The notes: generated by a model from the sequence alone, not told the origin. A stretch of DNA of 64,000 bases from Mycobacterium senriense (GCF_019668465.1 NZ_AP024828.1:434001-498000), one strand, 5' to 3'. Numbered from the stretch's first letter, positions 9,064 through 18,670 are shown. Made by a program: numbers and translations.

Positions 9064-9767
9064 TCACGCTGAGCGGGGCCATCCTCGATCCGATGCTGCG
9101 GGCCGATCCGGTGGGCCCGCGCATCACCTACTACGACGACGCGACCGGCGAGCGCATCGAACTGTCCGGTGTGACGCTGGCCAACTGGGCCGCCAAGACG
9201 GGCAACCTGCTGCGCGACGAGCTGGGCGCCGGACCGGGCAGCCGGGTGGCCATCCTGTTGCCCGCGCACTGGCAGACGGCGGCCGTGCTGTTCGGGGTGT
9301 GGTGGATCGGCGCCGAGGCGGTGCTGGCGGGCCCGGCCGACCTGGCGCTGTGCACGGCGCAGCGACTGGACGAGGCCGACGACGCGGTGGCCGGCGGCGA
9401 GGTGGCGGTGCTGTCGCTGGATCCGTTCGGCCGGCCCGCACCCGACCTGCCGATCGGCGTGACGGACTACGCGACCGCGGTGCGGGTGCATGGCGATCAG
9501 ATCGTGCCCGAATCGAACCCGGGGCCGGCGCTGGGCGGGCGATCGGTCGACGAGGTGCTGGCCGACTGCCAAAGCGCGGCGGCCGCAAGGGGTTTGACGT
9601 CGGGCGATCGAGTGCTGTCCGGCGCGTCGTGGTCGGGGCCCGCCGAATTGGTGGACGGGCTGCTGGCGATCATGGCCGTCGGCGGCTCGCTCGTGCAGGT
9701 GGCCAACGCCGACCCGGCCGGCCAAGAGCGCCGCATCGAGACCGAGAAAGTCACCCGGGTGCTGTAA
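9051..9767 (+). CDS. TIGR03089 family protein (Rv3268-like)
   Basis: A 238-residue protein similar to the N-terminal part of AMP-forming ligases (VTLANWAAKTGNLLRDELGA, then AILLPAHWQTAAVLFGVWWIGA). It lacks the adenylate-forming core motifs, so it is probably not a ligase. The GTG start used here overlaps the end of lcp1 by 13 bases; no better start with a clear ribosome-binding site is present. Mycobacteria conserve the gene between lcp1 and pacL1-ctpC. Function unknown. Confidence 0.75.
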   Translation: MHQLITLSGAILDPMLRADPVGPRITYYDDATGERIELSGVTLANWAAKTGNLLRDELGAGPGSRVAILLPAHWQTAAVLFGVWWIGAEAVLAGPADLALCTAQRLDEADDAVAGGEVAVLSLDPFGRPAPDLPIGVTDYATAVRVHGDQIVPESNPGPALGGRSVDEVLADCQSAAAARGLTSGDRVLSGASWSGPAELVDGLLAIMAVGGSLVQVANADPAGQERRIETEKVTRVL

Positions 9768-9799
9768 ACCTTGCCGGCCCGGCACCAGCACGCCGCGAT

Positions 9800-9827
9800 A
9801 CATATTGATATCGCTATATTTCGATGT
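9800..9827. promoter_or_regulatory. AT-rich imperfect palindrome upstream of pacL1-ctpC
   Basis: A 28-base imperfect palindrome: outer ACAT/ATGT arms and an inner ATATCGCTATAT core, with 9 of 14 positions pairing. It stands out from the GC-rich surroundings and lies 52 bases before pacL1. ArsR/SmtB-type metal sensors bind AT-rich imperfect palindromes of this size. The location before zinc-efflux genes makes a metal-responsive operator plausible. Confidence 0.4.
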
Positions 9828-9879
9828 TAACGTCGTGCAAGCATGGGCTTAACGCTGAGACGATAGGAAGGTTGCGGCA

Positions 9880-10161
9880 ATGGCGGTGTACGGGCTCCTG
9901 GCGAAGGCGGCAGGCACGGTGGTCACCGGGTTGGTCGGCGTGACCGCCTACGAGGTGGTGCGCAAGGCCGCGGCCAAGGCGCCGCTGCACGAGACCGCGG
10001 TCAAGGGCGCCGAGCTAGGACTGCGCGGCACCCGCAAGGCCGAGGAGGCCGCCGAGTCGGCGCGCCTCAAGCTGGCCGACGTCATGGCCGAGGCCCGCGA
10101 GCGCATCGGCGAGGAGGCGCCCACCCCCTCGATCGCCGACACCCACGACCACGAGCACTGA
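9880..10161 (+). CDS. pacL1: PacL1-type membrane metallochaperone (DUF1490)
   Basis: A 93-residue protein with a glycine-rich N-terminal transmembrane helix (about residues 6-25), an Ala/Glu/Lys-rich amphipathic segment, and a His/Asp-rich tail ending THDHEH. It matches Rv3269, reported as PacL1, which scaffolds the zinc exporter CtpC in membrane platforms and binds Zn through the acidic/histidine C-terminus. A good Shine-Dalgarno (AGGAAGG) precedes the ATG. ctpC starts 10 bases after the stop, so the two are co-transcribed. Confidence 0.88.
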   Translation: MAVYGLLAKAAGTVVTGLVGVTAYEVVRKAAAKAPLHETAVKGAELGLRGTRKAEEAAESARLKLADVMAEARERIGEEAPTPSIADTHDHEH

Positions 10162-10171
10162 TCGAAGCGAT

Positions 10172-12403
10172 ATGGACCTCGCCCTAGTCCCCGACATCAC
10201 AGACGAGGCGCGAACCGAAGACCCTGCGCTGCAAGTCATTTCGGATGCGGCCGGACGCATCCGAGTCGCCGTCGACTGGGTGCGCGCCAACTCCCGGCGT
10301 GCGGTCGCGGTCGAAGAGGCCGTCGCCAAGTGTGAGGGCGTGCGCGTGGTGCACGCCTACCCGCGCACCGGATCGGTCGTCATCTGGTACTCGCCGCGGC
10401 GCTGCGACCGCTCCGCGGTGCTGGCCGCCATCGGCGAGGCGGCCCACGTCGCCGCCGAGCTGATCCCGGCCCGCGCGCCGCACTCCTCGGAGATCCGCAA
10501 CGCCGACGTGCTGCGCATGGTCATCGGCGGCGCCGCGCTGGCCCTGCTCGGGGTGCGCCGCTACGTCTTCGCGCGCCCACCGCTGCTGGGACCCAGCGGC
10601 CGGGTGTTCGCCACCGGAGTCACCGTGTTCACCGGCTACCCCTTCCTGCGCGGCGCGCTGCGCTCGTTGCGTTCCGGCAAGGCCGGCACCGACGCGCTGG
10701 TCTCGGCGGCGACGGTGGCCAGCCTGGTGCTGCGGGAGAACGTCGTCGCGCTGACCGTGCTGTGGTTGCTCAATATTGGTGAGTACCTTCAGGATCTGAC
10801 ACTGCGCCGGACCCGCCGCGCCATCTCCGAACTGCTACGCGGCAGCCAGGACACCGCCTGGATCCGGCTCGCGGACGGCGCCGAGGCGGGAACCGAGGTC
10901 CAGGTGCCGATCGATACCGTGCAGATCGGCGACGAGGTGGTGGTCCACGACCACGTCGCCATCCCGGTCGACGGCGAGGTGGTCGACGGCGAGGCGATCG
11001 TCAACCAGTCCGCGATCACCGGCGAGAATCTGCCGGTCAGCGTCGTGGTCGGCGCGCACGTGCACGCCGGTTCGGTGGTGGTGCGCGGACGCCTGGTGGT
11101 GCGCGCCCAGGCCGTCGGCAACCAGACCACCATCGGCCGCATCATCACCCGGGTCGAGGAGGCTCAGCACGACCGGGCGCCGATCCAGACGGTCGGCGAA
11201 AACTTCTCCCGCCGTTTCGTTCCCACCTCGTTCATCGTCTCTGCCATCACGCTGGCGATCACCGGGGACGTCCGCCGGGCGATGACCATGCTGCTCATCG
11301 CCTGCCCGTGCGCGGTGGGCCTGGCCACCCCGACCGCGATCAGCGCGGCGATCGGCAACGGCGCGCGCCGCGGCATCCTGATCAAGGGCGGCTCGCACCT
11401 CGAGCAGGCCGGCCGGGTGGACGCGATCGTGTTCGACAAGACCGGCACGCTGACCGTCGGACGCCCGGTGGTCACCAATATCATTGCGTTGCACAAGGAT
11501 TGGCAGCCTGAACAGGTGCTGGCGTATGCGGCCAGCTCGGAGATCCACTCCCGGCACCCGCTGGCCGAGGCGGTGATCCGGTCCACCGAGGAACGCCACA
11601 TCACCATCCCGCCGCACGAGGAGTGCGAGGTCCTGGTGGGCCTGGGAATGCGGACCTGGGCTGATGGCCGGACCCTGCTGCTGGGCAGCCCCGGGCTGCT
11701 GCGCGCCGAAAACGTGCGGGTGTCCAAGAAGGCGTCGCAGTGGGTGGACCGGCTGCGCCGCCAGGCCGAGACCCCGCTGCTGCTCGCCGTCGACGGCAAG
11801 TTGGTCGGCTTGATCAGCCTGCGCGACGAGGTGCGCCCCGAGGCCTCTGACGTGCTGAACAAGCTGCGCGGCAACGGTATTCGCCGCATCGTCATGCTCA
11901 CCGGCGATCACCCGGACATCGCCGAGGTGGTGGCCGGCGAGCTCGGGATCGACGAATGGCGTGCCGAGGTGATGCCGGAGGACAAGCTCGCGGCGGTGCG
12001 CGACCTGCAGGATGAGGGCTACACCGTCGGCATGGTCGGTGACGGCATCAACGACGCGCCAGCGCTGGCCGCCGCCGACATCGGGATCGCGATGGGGCTG
12101 GCGGGAACCGACGTCGCCGTCGAGACCGCTGACGTGGCGCTGGCCAACGACGACCTGCACCGGCTGCTCGACGTGCGCGACCTGGGTGCCCGCGCGGTCG
12201 ACGTCATCCAGGAGAACTACGGCATGTCCATCGCCGTCAACGCCGCCGGGCTGATCATCGGCGCGGGCGGCGCACTGTCCCCCGTGCTGGCCGCGATCCT
12301 GCACAACGCATCGTCGGTGGCGGTGGTGGCCAACAGCTCGCGGCTGATCCGCTACCGGCTGGACGCGCCCCGCGGCGCGGCCAACGGCGAGCGCGCCGGC
12401 TGA
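10172..12403 (+). CDS. ctpC: CtpC, P1B-type zinc/manganese-exporting ATPase
   Basis: A 743-residue heavy-metal ATPase. An HMA-like N-terminal region (about residues 30-105) precedes the membrane helices. The actuator loop has TGENLPV. The transport motif CPC lies at residues 378-380, the phosphorylated Asp in DKTGTLT is residue 422, the HP motif is SRHPLAEA, and the hinge is MVGDGINDAPALAAADIG. H37Rv CtpC confers resistance to zinc poisoning and has also been linked to Mn metallation. This protein starts about 20 residues earlier than Rv3270; a later start is possible. Confidence 0.93.
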   Translation: MDLALVPDITDEARTEDPALQVISDAAGRIRVAVDWVRANSRRAVAVEEAVAKCEGVRVVHAYPRTGSVVIWYSPRRCDRSAVLAAIGEAAHVAAELIPARAPHSSEIRNADVLRMVIGGAALALLGVRRYVFARPPLLGPSGRVFATGVTVFTGYPFLRGALRSLRSGKAGTDALVSAATVASLVLRENVVALTVLWLLNIGEYLQDLTLRRTRRAISELLRGSQDTAWIRLADGAEAGTEVQVPIDTVQIGDEVVVHDHVAIPVDGEVVDGEAIVNQSAITGENLPVSVVVGAHVHAGSVVVRGRLVVRAQAVGNQTTIGRIITRVEEAQHDRAPIQTVGENFSRRFVPTSFIVSAITLAITGDVRRAMTMLLIACPCAVGLATPTAISAAIGNGARRGILIKGGSHLEQAGRVDAIVFDKTGTLTVGRPVVTNIIALHKDWQPEQVLAYAASSEIHSRHPLAEAVIRSTEERHITIPPHEECEVLVGLGMRTWADGRTLLLGSPGLLRAENVRVSKKASQWVDRLRRQAETPLLLAVDGKLVGLISLRDEVRPEASDVLNKLRGNGIRRIVMLTGDHPDIAEVVAGELGIDEWRAEVMPEDKLAAVRDLQDEGYTVGMVGDGINDAPALAAADIGIAMGLAGTDVAVETADVALANDDLHRLLDVRDLGARAVDVIQENYGMSIAVNAAGLIIGAGGALSPVLAAILHNASSVAVVANSSRLIRYRLDAPRGAANGERAG

Positions 12404-12407
12404 AAAG

Positions 12408-13064
12408 TCAGCAGCCGCAATCCTCGCCGCGCCAGGCGCGCACACCCTGCCAGCCCGCGACGCCGGCGATGGCCAGCCCGACGGCCGGGTCGACCCACCA
12501 CGCGCCGGACCACAGCGCCGTCATCGCGAGGCCGACCAGCACCCCGGCCGCCTGGGCGGCGCACAGATAGTTCTGGATCCCCTCGGCCTCGGTGGCTCCC
12601 GACCCCAACCGGGTGCCCAACCGGTGGTTGGCCCGCCCCAGCACCGGCATGAGCACCAGCGCGAGGGCGGTCAGCCCGATGCCGATCACCGACGTCTCGG
12701 CGTGGTGCGCACCCGCCAGGTCGCGCACGGATTCGGCGGCGATGTACGGGGCGGTCAGCCAGAACGACACCGCGACGCCGCGTTGCGCGCGCCGCTCCGC
12801 GGTGGCGGAGGAGGCGCGTGTCCCGCTGAATCGCCACACCACCATGGCGCTGGCCAGCGCCTCCGATGCGCCGCCCAGGGCCCACCCGGTCAGGGCGACC
12901 GAGCCGACCGCGAATCCCTGCCACAGCCCGACGACGCCCTCGACGAGCACCACGGCCAGGCTGACCCAGGCCAGCCGCCGCGCCCACCCGGCGCCGCGCC
13001 GCCAGTCGGCGTCGTGCGCCGCGCCGCCCCGGCACTCGTGCTGGATGGCAACCGAAGTGGTCAT
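12408..13064 (-). CDS. CDF-like integral membrane protein (Rv3271c-like)
   Basis: A 218-residue protein with about six hydrophobic segments and a Cys-rich C-terminal end (GEDCGC). The segment VALTGWALGGASEALAS is reminiscent of the metal-binding second helix of cation diffusion facilitators, but the Asp residues are replaced, and the cytoplasmic C-terminal domain is absent. It ends 4 bases from the convergent ctpC stop. Its position beside a zinc exporter suggests a metal-related role, but transport activity is doubtful. Annotated in H37Rv only as a conserved membrane protein. Confidence 0.75.
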   Translation of the reverse strand: MTTSVAIQHECRGGAAHDADWRRGAGWARRLAWVSLAVVLVEGVVGLWQGFAVGSVALTGWALGGASEALASAMVVWRFSGTRASSATAERRAQRGVAVSFWLTAPYIAAESVRDLAGAHHAETSVIGIGLTALALVLMPVLGRANHRLGTRLGSGATEAEGIQNYLCAAQAAGVLVGLAMTALWSGAWWVDPAVGLAIAGVAGWQGVRAWRGEDCGC

Positions 13065-13202
13065 GGCGCGAGGCTAGCGGCGCCGCGGCGGGGCCCGTGG
13101 CCGCAACGCCCGGCCGTGACCGATCTGTGTCGCACCTCGCGCCGCGACACCCGGCGCTGGTAGTTATGGTGGCTAACCAGTAGACCGGAAGGGATTTCCG
13201 CC

Positions 13203-14120
13203 ATGGCGCGCACCGATGACGACACCTGGGACCTGGCGACCAGCGTGGGAGCGACCGCCACCATGGTGGCCGCCGGGCGGGCCCGGGCCACCCTGGACGG
13301 GCTGATCGACGACCGGTTCGCCGAGCCGCTGGTGCGCGCGGTCGGCGTGGACTTCATGACCCGGTGGGCCGCCGGCGAGCTCGCCTCCGCCGACGTCGAC
13401 GAGCCGGGCGCCCCGTGGGGCATGCAACGCATGACCGACATGATGGCCGCCCGCACCTGTTACATCGACGCGTTCTTCGCCGAGGCGGGTGCCGCGGGCA
13501 TCGACCAGGTCGTCATCCTGGCGTCCGGCCTGGACGCGCGCGCCTACCGGTTGCCGTGGGCGCCGGGCACCACGGTGTTCGAGATCGACCAGCCGCAGGT
13601 TTTGGAGTTCAAGGCGGCGACCATCGCCGAGCTCGGTGCCGAGCCCACCGCCGAGGTGCGCGACGTTCCGATCGACCTGCGCCACGACTGGCCGTCGGCG
13701 CTGCGGCAGGCCGGCTTCGACACCGGGCGGCCCGCCGCCTGGGCGGCCGAGGGCCTGGTCGGCTTCCTGCCGCCCGAGGCTCAGGATCGGTTGCTGGACA
13801 ACGTCACCGCCCTGTCGGCCGACGGCAGCCAGCTGGTGGCCGAGGTCTTCGCGAACACCGGGATCAACGGGGACGCGCTGAATGCCGCGAGCGAGAAGTG
13901 GCGACGCAACGGCCTCGACATCGCGCTGGGCGAGCTGGGCTTCCCCGGCGAGCGCAACGACGTGGCGACCTACCTGCAGCAGCTGGGCTGGCAGCCGGTC
14001 CGCACCCCGCTGAACCAGATGCTGGCCAACAACGGCCTTCCGCTGCAGTCGACCGACCCCGATGCACCCTTCGCCCAGAATTACTACTGCACCGCGGTGC
14101 TGCACCGGTCGGGTTCCTAG
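13203..14120 (+). CDS. Class I SAM-dependent methyltransferase (TIGR00027 / PF04072 family)
   Basis: A 305-residue member of the large mycobacterial family of putative S-adenosylmethionine methyltransferases related to leucine carboxyl methyltransferases. Family signatures are [27 protein letters not shown] (the SAM loop) and [13 protein letters not shown]. The ATG is preceded by a good ribosome-binding site (GGAAGGG). The target is unknown for nearly all members. It stands before the CaiB-like gene with a 15-base gap. I do not recall it at this position in H37Rv. Confidence 0.85.
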   Translation: MARTDDDTWDLATSVGATATMVAAGRARATLDGLIDDRFAEPLVRAVGVDFMTRWAAGELASADVDEPGAPWGMQRMTDMMAARTCYIDAFFAEAGAAGIDQVVILASGLDARAYRLPWAPGTTVFEIDQPQVLEFKAATIAELGAEPTAEVRDVPIDLRHDWPSALRQAGFDTGRPAAWAAEGLVGFLPPEAQDRLLDNVTALSADGSQLVAEVFANTGINGDALNAASEKWRRNGLDIALGELGFPGERNDVATYLQQLGWQPVRTPLNQMLANNGLPLQSTDPDAPFAQNYYCTAVLHRSGS

Positions 14121-14135
14121 GGGAAGGCAAACACG

Positions 14136-15329
14136 ATGCCGAACAGCAAGCCCGCCAAGCCACTTGACGGATTCCGGGTGCTCGACTTCACCCAGAACAT
14201 CGCCGGGCCGATGGCCGGCCAGGTGCTGGCCGATCTGGGTGCCGAGGTGATCAAAATCGAGGCGCCCGTCGGCGAGGCGGCCCGGCACATCACCGCGGTC
14301 CTGCCCGGGCGCCCGCCGCTGGCCACGCTGTTCCTCCCCCACAATCGGGGCAAGAAGTCGGTGATGGCAGACCTGCGCAGCGACGACGCCAAACAGCAGA
14401 TCCTGCGGCTGGTCGATACGGCCGACGTTGTGCTGGAAGGGTTTCGGCCCGGGGTGATGGAACGCATGGGCCTGGGCCCCGACGAACTGCAATCCCGCAA
14501 CCCCAGACTCATCTACGCGCGCCTGTCCGCCTACGGCGGCAACGGCCCGGAGGGCAGCCGCCCGGGTGTCGACCTGATGGTCGCCGCCGAATCGGGCATG
14601 ACCACCGGAATGCCCACGCCCACCGGCAAACCCCAGATCATCCCGTTCCAGCTCGTCGACGCCGCCAGCGGTCACGTGCTGGCCCAGGCCGTGCTGGCCG
14701 CGCTGCTCAACCGGGAACGCCACGGGGTGGCCGACGTGGTGCGGGTCGCCATGTATGACGTCGCGGTCAGCCTGCAGGCCAGCCAGCTGACCATCCACCT
14801 GAACAAGCCGAGCGAGGCCCCGAAGCCGGACGCGGCGCCTAAGCCCAAGAAGCGCAAGGGTGTCGGCTTCGCCACCCAACCGTCGGACGCCTTCAAGGCC
14901 GCCGACGGCTACCTGGTGATCAGCGCGTACGTGCCCAAGCACTGGGACAAGCTGTGCGAAATCATCGGCCGGCCCGACATGCGCGACGACGAGCGGTTCG
15001 TCGACCAGCGCGCGCGGGCACTGAACTATCCGGAGCTCACCGAGGAACTCGAGAAGGCCCTGGCCGCCAAGACCGCGGACGAATGGGTGCAGTTGCTCCA
15101 GGAGGGCGGCCTGATGGCCTGCCACGCCTACACCTGGAAGCAGGTGGTCGGCACCGCGCTGTTCGCCGAGAACGAACTCGCCCTGCCGGTCGGCGCCGGC
15201 GCGGACGAGGTCACGGTAATCCGCACTCCGGCACGCTATTCCAGCTTCGACGCCGCGGCCGCCGAACCCCCGCCCGCCCTCGGCCAGCACACCGAGGAAT
15301 ACCTGGGCGCACCGCAGCCCGCGCCGTAG
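14136..15329 (+). CDS. CaiB/BaiF family CoA-transferase (class III)
   Basis: A 397-residue class III CoA-transferase, matching Rv3272. Motifs: VLDFTQNIAGPMAGQVLADLGAEVIKIE, HNRGKKSVMADLRS, VVLEGFRPGVMERMGL and IYARLSAYGGNGP. The family moves CoA between carboxylic acids through an enzyme-bound anhydride on an Asp; the acids used here are unknown. In H37Rv the next gene is Rv3273 (carbonic anhydrase/SulP). Here the neighbour is pknD, whose stop lies 3 bases away on the opposite strand. Confidence 0.88.
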   Translation: MPNSKPAKPLDGFRVLDFTQNIAGPMAGQVLADLGAEVIKIEAPVGEAARHITAVLPGRPPLATLFLPHNRGKKSVMADLRSDDAKQQILRLVDTADVVLEGFRPGVMERMGLGPDELQSRNPRLIYARLSAYGGNGPEGSRPGVDLMVAAESGMTTGMPTPTGKPQIIPFQLVDAASGHVLAQAVLAALLNRERHGVADVVRVAMYDVAVSLQASQLTIHLNKPSEAPKPDAAPKPKKRKGVGFATQPSDAFKAADGYLVISAYVPKHWDKLCEIIGRPDMRDDERFVDQRARALNYPELTEELEKALAAKTADEWVQLLQEGGLMACHAYTWKQVVGTALFAENELALPVGAGADEVTVIRTPARYSSFDAAAAEPPPALGQHTEEYLGAPQPAP

Positions 15330-15332
15330 GCG

Positions 15333-17315
15333 TCACGGCCTCAGCTTGACCACCCGGTCGTTGCCGCGGTCTGCGACGTAGACGTTCCCCGCGTTGTCCA
15401 CCGTTACGTCCAACGGAGTGTTGAGGCCGGTGAAATTCAGCTCCGACGGGGTGTTCGACCCCGCGGCCAACTTCATCACCTTGTTGCTGTCGTGTTCGGT
15501 GACGTAGACGTTGCCCGCACCGTCGACCGCGATACCCCATGGAACCGAGACCCCGGTGAACGGCAGCACGGTCTGGGCGGTCGCCCCGGCCGCCAACTCC
15601 AGCACCCGGTTGTTGTCGGTGTCGGTGACATAAACGTTGCCGGCGGTGTCCACCGCCACCCCATCGGGGTTCTTGAGTCCGGTGAACGGCAGCACGTCCT
15701 GGGTGCTGGACCCGGACGCCAACTTCACCACCCTGCTGTTGCCCCGGTCGGCGACGTAGACGCTGTTCTGGGTGTCCACCGCGACACCTTCGGGGTAGTT
15801 GAGACCCGAAAACGGGAGCACGGTCTGACTGTTCGACCCCGCCGCCAACTTCACCACCCGGTTGTTGAAGTCGGCGACGTACACGGCGCCGGCGCTATCC
15901 ACGGCCAGGCCCTGAGGTTGGTACAGGCCGGTGAACGGCAGCACCGTGGCAGTGCTGGACCCGGACGCCAACTCCACCACCCGCCCGTACATGCCCTGGT
16001 TGGTGACGAACACGTCGCCGGCCTTGTTCAGCGCCACCCCGCCGGGCGACAGGCGGAAGTCGATGCCGTTGAACGGCAGCACCGTTTGTCCCGACGCCGG
16101 CGTCGAGGGCTGCGTGGACAGGTAACCGATGACCGCCACGACGAAGGCGACGAGAGCGACGAGAGCGACGGCGCCGACAATGATCCACTGCCTTCGCTTG
16201 CCGTCGTTCGGCACAACGGGACGCCTGAAGTCCGGTCCGGGCCCCTGAGCGTGCCCGGACCCGGTAGGCGCCGCGCGGATCATCGAGGGCCCCGGGCCGG
16301 ATCGGCCGCTGCTGGCACCGGTTACACCCGCGGGCAGCGGACCCGCCACGGTATCGGCGGCGGGCGACGGGACCGAAGGGTCCGATGCGCGTACCGAACG
16401 ATGATCGTTTGCGTTCGGGTGCATGATCGCGCTTTCCCCGTCGCGCAGAATCGTGTTGGCCTGCAGCTGCTGGGCTCCGGTCAGTGCATCGTTGGCGGCG
16501 GCGGCAAGCTCACCGGCGCTGCGGTAGCGCTCCTCGGGGCTCTTGGCCATGCCCCGGGCGATCACCTCGTCCAGCGCCGCCGGAATGCTCCCCGGTCGTA
16601 GTTGGCTGGGGCGCGGGGCGGGCTCCGTCAAGTGCGCGGCAACCGCCCGTTCGATGCTGGTGGTCCGATACGGCGGCGACCCGGTCAAACATTCGAGCAA
16701 CACGCACGTCAGCGAATAGATATCAGCGCGATAGGTGACCTCGTGGTCGGTGAACCGCTCCGGGGCCATGTAGTGGTAACTGCCCATTGCGACGCCGGTC
16801 TGGGTCAGCTGCGGGTCGGCGGCGGCGCGGGCGATACCGAAATCCACCAGATAAGCGAAATCATCGCGCGTGATGAGGATGTTCTCCGGCTTGACGTCCC
16901 GGTGGGTCACTCCGCTGGAGTGGGCGGCATCCAGTGCGGCGGCGACCTGGCGCACGATGGCCACCGCGCGCGGCGGGCTCAACGCGCCGAACCGTTTCAG
17001 CAGCGTGGACAGGTCGATTCCGTCGATCAGGCGCATGTCCAGATACAGCAGGCCGTCGATCTCGCCGTAGTCGTGGATGGGCACCACGTGTGGCTCGGTC
17101 AGCCGGCCCGCCGCGTCTGCCTCGCGCTGCATCCTCGCCCGAAACATCGGGTCGCCGGAGAATTGCGGCGATATCAGCTTCAACGCCACCACCCGATGTT
17201 TTCGGGTGTCCTCCGCCTCGTAGACCTCACCCATGCCACCGCGGCCCAGCAGCCGCAGCAGCCGGTAAGGCCCGAACTGCGACCCCACCCGCGTATCCGG
17301 CTCGCTTTGCCTCAC
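15333..17315 (-). CDS. pknD: PknD, receptor-type Ser/Thr protein kinase with NHL beta-propeller sensor
   Basis: A 660-residue membrane kinase. Residues about 15-275 are a Hanks-type kinase: glycine loop LGRGGMGEVY, HRDVKPENI, DFGIA, and activation loop TQTGVAMGSYHYMAPERF. A Pro/Ser-rich juxtamembrane linker leads to a transmembrane helix near residue 380. The outside part (about 405-660) holds about six NHL repeats of the type GVAVDxxGNVYVADxxNxRV, a beta-propeller. It matches Rv0931c in domain order and length. It follows pstS2 by 21 bases, so kinase and phosphate-binding lipoprotein are probably co-expressed and may link external phosphate to signalling. Intact here. Confidence 0.93.
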   Translation of the reverse strand: MRQSEPDTRVGSQFGPYRLLRLLGRGGMGEVYEAEDTRKHRVVALKLISPQFSGDPMFRARMQREADAAGRLTEPHVVPIHDYGEIDGLLYLDMRLIDGIDLSTLLKRFGALSPPRAVAIVRQVAAALDAAHSSGVTHRDVKPENILITRDDFAYLVDFGIARAAADPQLTQTGVAMGSYHYMAPERFTDHEVTYRADIYSLTCVLLECLTGSPPYRTTSIERAVAAHLTEPAPRPSQLRPGSIPAALDEVIARGMAKSPEERYRSAGELAAAANDALTGAQQLQANTILRDGESAIMHPNANDHRSVRASDPSVPSPAADTVAGPLPAGVTGASSGRSGPGPSMIRAAPTGSGHAQGPGPDFRRPVVPNDGKRRQWIIVGAVALVALVAFVVAVIGYLSTQPSTPASGQTVLPFNGIDFRLSPGGVALNKAGDVFVTNQGMYGRVVELASGSSTATVLPFTGLYQPQGLAVDSAGAVYVADFNNRVVKLAAGSNSQTVLPFSGLNYPEGVAVDTQNSVYVADRGNSRVVKLASGSSTQDVLPFTGLKNPDGVAVDTAGNVYVTDTDNNRVLELAAGATAQTVLPFTGVSVPWGIAVDGAGNVYVTEHDSNKVMKLAAGSNTPSELNFTGLNTPLDVTVDNAGNVYVADRGNDRVVKLRP

Positions 17316-17336
17316 CGCCGAGCTCCCTTCATCCGA

Positions 17337-18428
17337 TCAAGCAATCGCGTTCACCGCTGTCGCCAGTTTCGATTGGAACGAGCTCGGCAGCGGAATGGAT
17401 CCGTACTGGTCCAGCCCGTCCTGGCCCGGGCCGATCGCGGCCTGCATAAATGCCTTTACGGCCACACCGGTCGCGGCATCCGGGTATTTCGAGCAGACGA
17501 TCTCGTACGTCGGCTCCACGATCGGGTAGGCACCCGATTGCGTCGGCTTATAGAACGACGAAGTGTCCAGCACCAAGTCGTTGCCCTGGCCCTTGAACCG
17601 GGCCCCGCCGATTGTCTTGCCGACCGAGTCGGAGGTGATCGACACCGGATCCGGACCCGCCGAGGTGATGATCTGGGCCATGCTCAGCTGTTTGCCCACC
17701 GCGAACGACCACTCGTTGTAGGTGATCGACCCGTCGGTGCTCTGCACCGCTCCCGACGAGCCCTCGTCCCCGACGGCCCCGTCACCGACGCCGCCGTTGA
17801 ACTTCTCGCCGTCGCCTTTGCCCCAGGCGCCGTTGGACGCGGCGTCGAGATATTGCTGGAAGTTGGCCGAGTTGGCGGACTTGTCGCTGCGGTAGATGAC
17901 GTGAATCGGCACTGATGGCAGGTTGATGCCCCCGTTGAGGCCCTTGATCGCCGGGTCATCCCATTTGGTGATGCCGCCGTTGAAAATCTTTGCCAATGTC
18001 GGCGCATCGAGTTTCAGCGGATTGACGCCGTTGAGGTTGTAGGTGACCGCGATCGGTTCGAACACCGCCGGTAGGTCCCAGGCCGGCGAGCCACAGCGCG
18101 CCGTAGCTCGTTCGGGCTCACCCTTCGACGGGTCCAGCGCCACGCCGGATCCCGCGAGATCCGTCACGTTGCTGACGAAATCATCAACGCCTTTTCCCGA
18201 GCCGTTTGCGTTGTAGTCCAGCGTGTAACCGGGGCAGGCACGGACATACGCATAGACGAATTGCGATATCGCGTTCTCTTGCGCGGTCGCGCCGCTGGCG
18301 TGCAGGACCTTCTTGCCGCCGCACTGCACCGCCGACGCCGAGGTGCCGGAATCGCCGCCGCACCCCGATACCACCAGTGCGCACGCGGTCAGCAGGCTGA
18401 GCGTGCTCACACCTCGGTTGAATCTCAC
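17337..18428 (-). CDS. pstS2: PstS2, phosphate-binding lipoprotein
   Basis: A 363-residue periplasmic-type binding protein of the PstS family. The signal peptide ends in a lipobox (VVSGC), so the mature protein is lipid-anchored outside the membrane. Phosphate-site motifs include [30 protein letters not shown] and [11 protein letters not shown]. The GTG at 18428 is preceded at 6 bases by AGAGGAG; the frame opens 10 codons earlier at a site with no ribosome-binding site. Sequence is closest to Rv0932c (PstS2) rather than PstS1 or PstS3. It diverges from pstB. Confidence 0.92.
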   Translation of the reverse strand: MRFNRGVSTLSLLTACALVVSGCGGDSGTSASAVQCGGKKVLHASGATAQENAISQFVYAYVRACPGYTLDYNANGSGKGVDDFVSNVTDLAGSGVALDPSKGEPERATARCGSPAWDLPAVFEPIAVTYNLNGVNPLKLDAPTLAKIFNGGITKWDDPAIKGLNGGINLPSVPIHVIYRSDKSANSANFQQYLDAASNGAWGKGDGEKFNGGVGDGAVGDEGSSGAVQSTDGSITYNEWSFAVGKQLSMAQIITSAGPDPVSITSDSVGKTIGGARFKGQGNDLVLDTSSFYKPTQSGAYPIVEPTYEIVCSKYPDAATGVAVKAFMQAAIGPGQDGLDQYGSIPLPSSFQSKLATAVNAIA

Positions 18429-18529
18429 GGAACTCCTCTGAAGATTCTCCGGACCCAATACTCACTCTGCCACCGAAGCGGACCGTAGCGGCGCGCTTCG
18501 CTACCCGATGCGTAGCGGTTACCGAACTA

Positions 18530-18551
18530 GTGAACAAACCGTGAATCTACA
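18530..18551. promoter_or_regulatory. 11-bp-period direct repeat, candidate phosphate (RegX3/PhoB-like) box
   Basis: GTGAA occurs at 18530-18534 and again at 18541-18545, exactly 11 bp apart (read on the minus strand, TTCAC repeats). PhoB-family regulators bind direct repeats with an 11-bp period, and RegX3 boxes contain TTCAC-type half sites. The site lies centrally in the 242-bp gap between the divergent pstS2 and pstB genes. A palindrome ACAAAATTTGT follows at about 18572-18582. Confidence 0.45.
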
Positions 18552-18670
18552 AACGTAGCTGTACAAAATTTGTAGAGCTGAGAGCTCGATGAGTAGCACC
18601 TTGGAAGATTGACAGAGTCTGAACTGAGCCCCGGCGTGGGCAGTCCGGACACCAGTACCATCGGCCCTAG

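Noticed and set aside
13173..15290. A 705-codon minus-strand open frame over the methyltransferase and CoA-transferase genes
   Set aside because: It is antisense to two clear genes and has the Gly/Arg/Val/His-rich look of a mirror frame in GC-rich DNA; no domain or start site.
18572..18582. ACAAAATTTGT palindrome as a Fur/IdeR-type iron box
   Set aside because: It lacks the TTAGG/CCTAA ends of IdeR boxes. It is more likely part of the phosphate promoter region.
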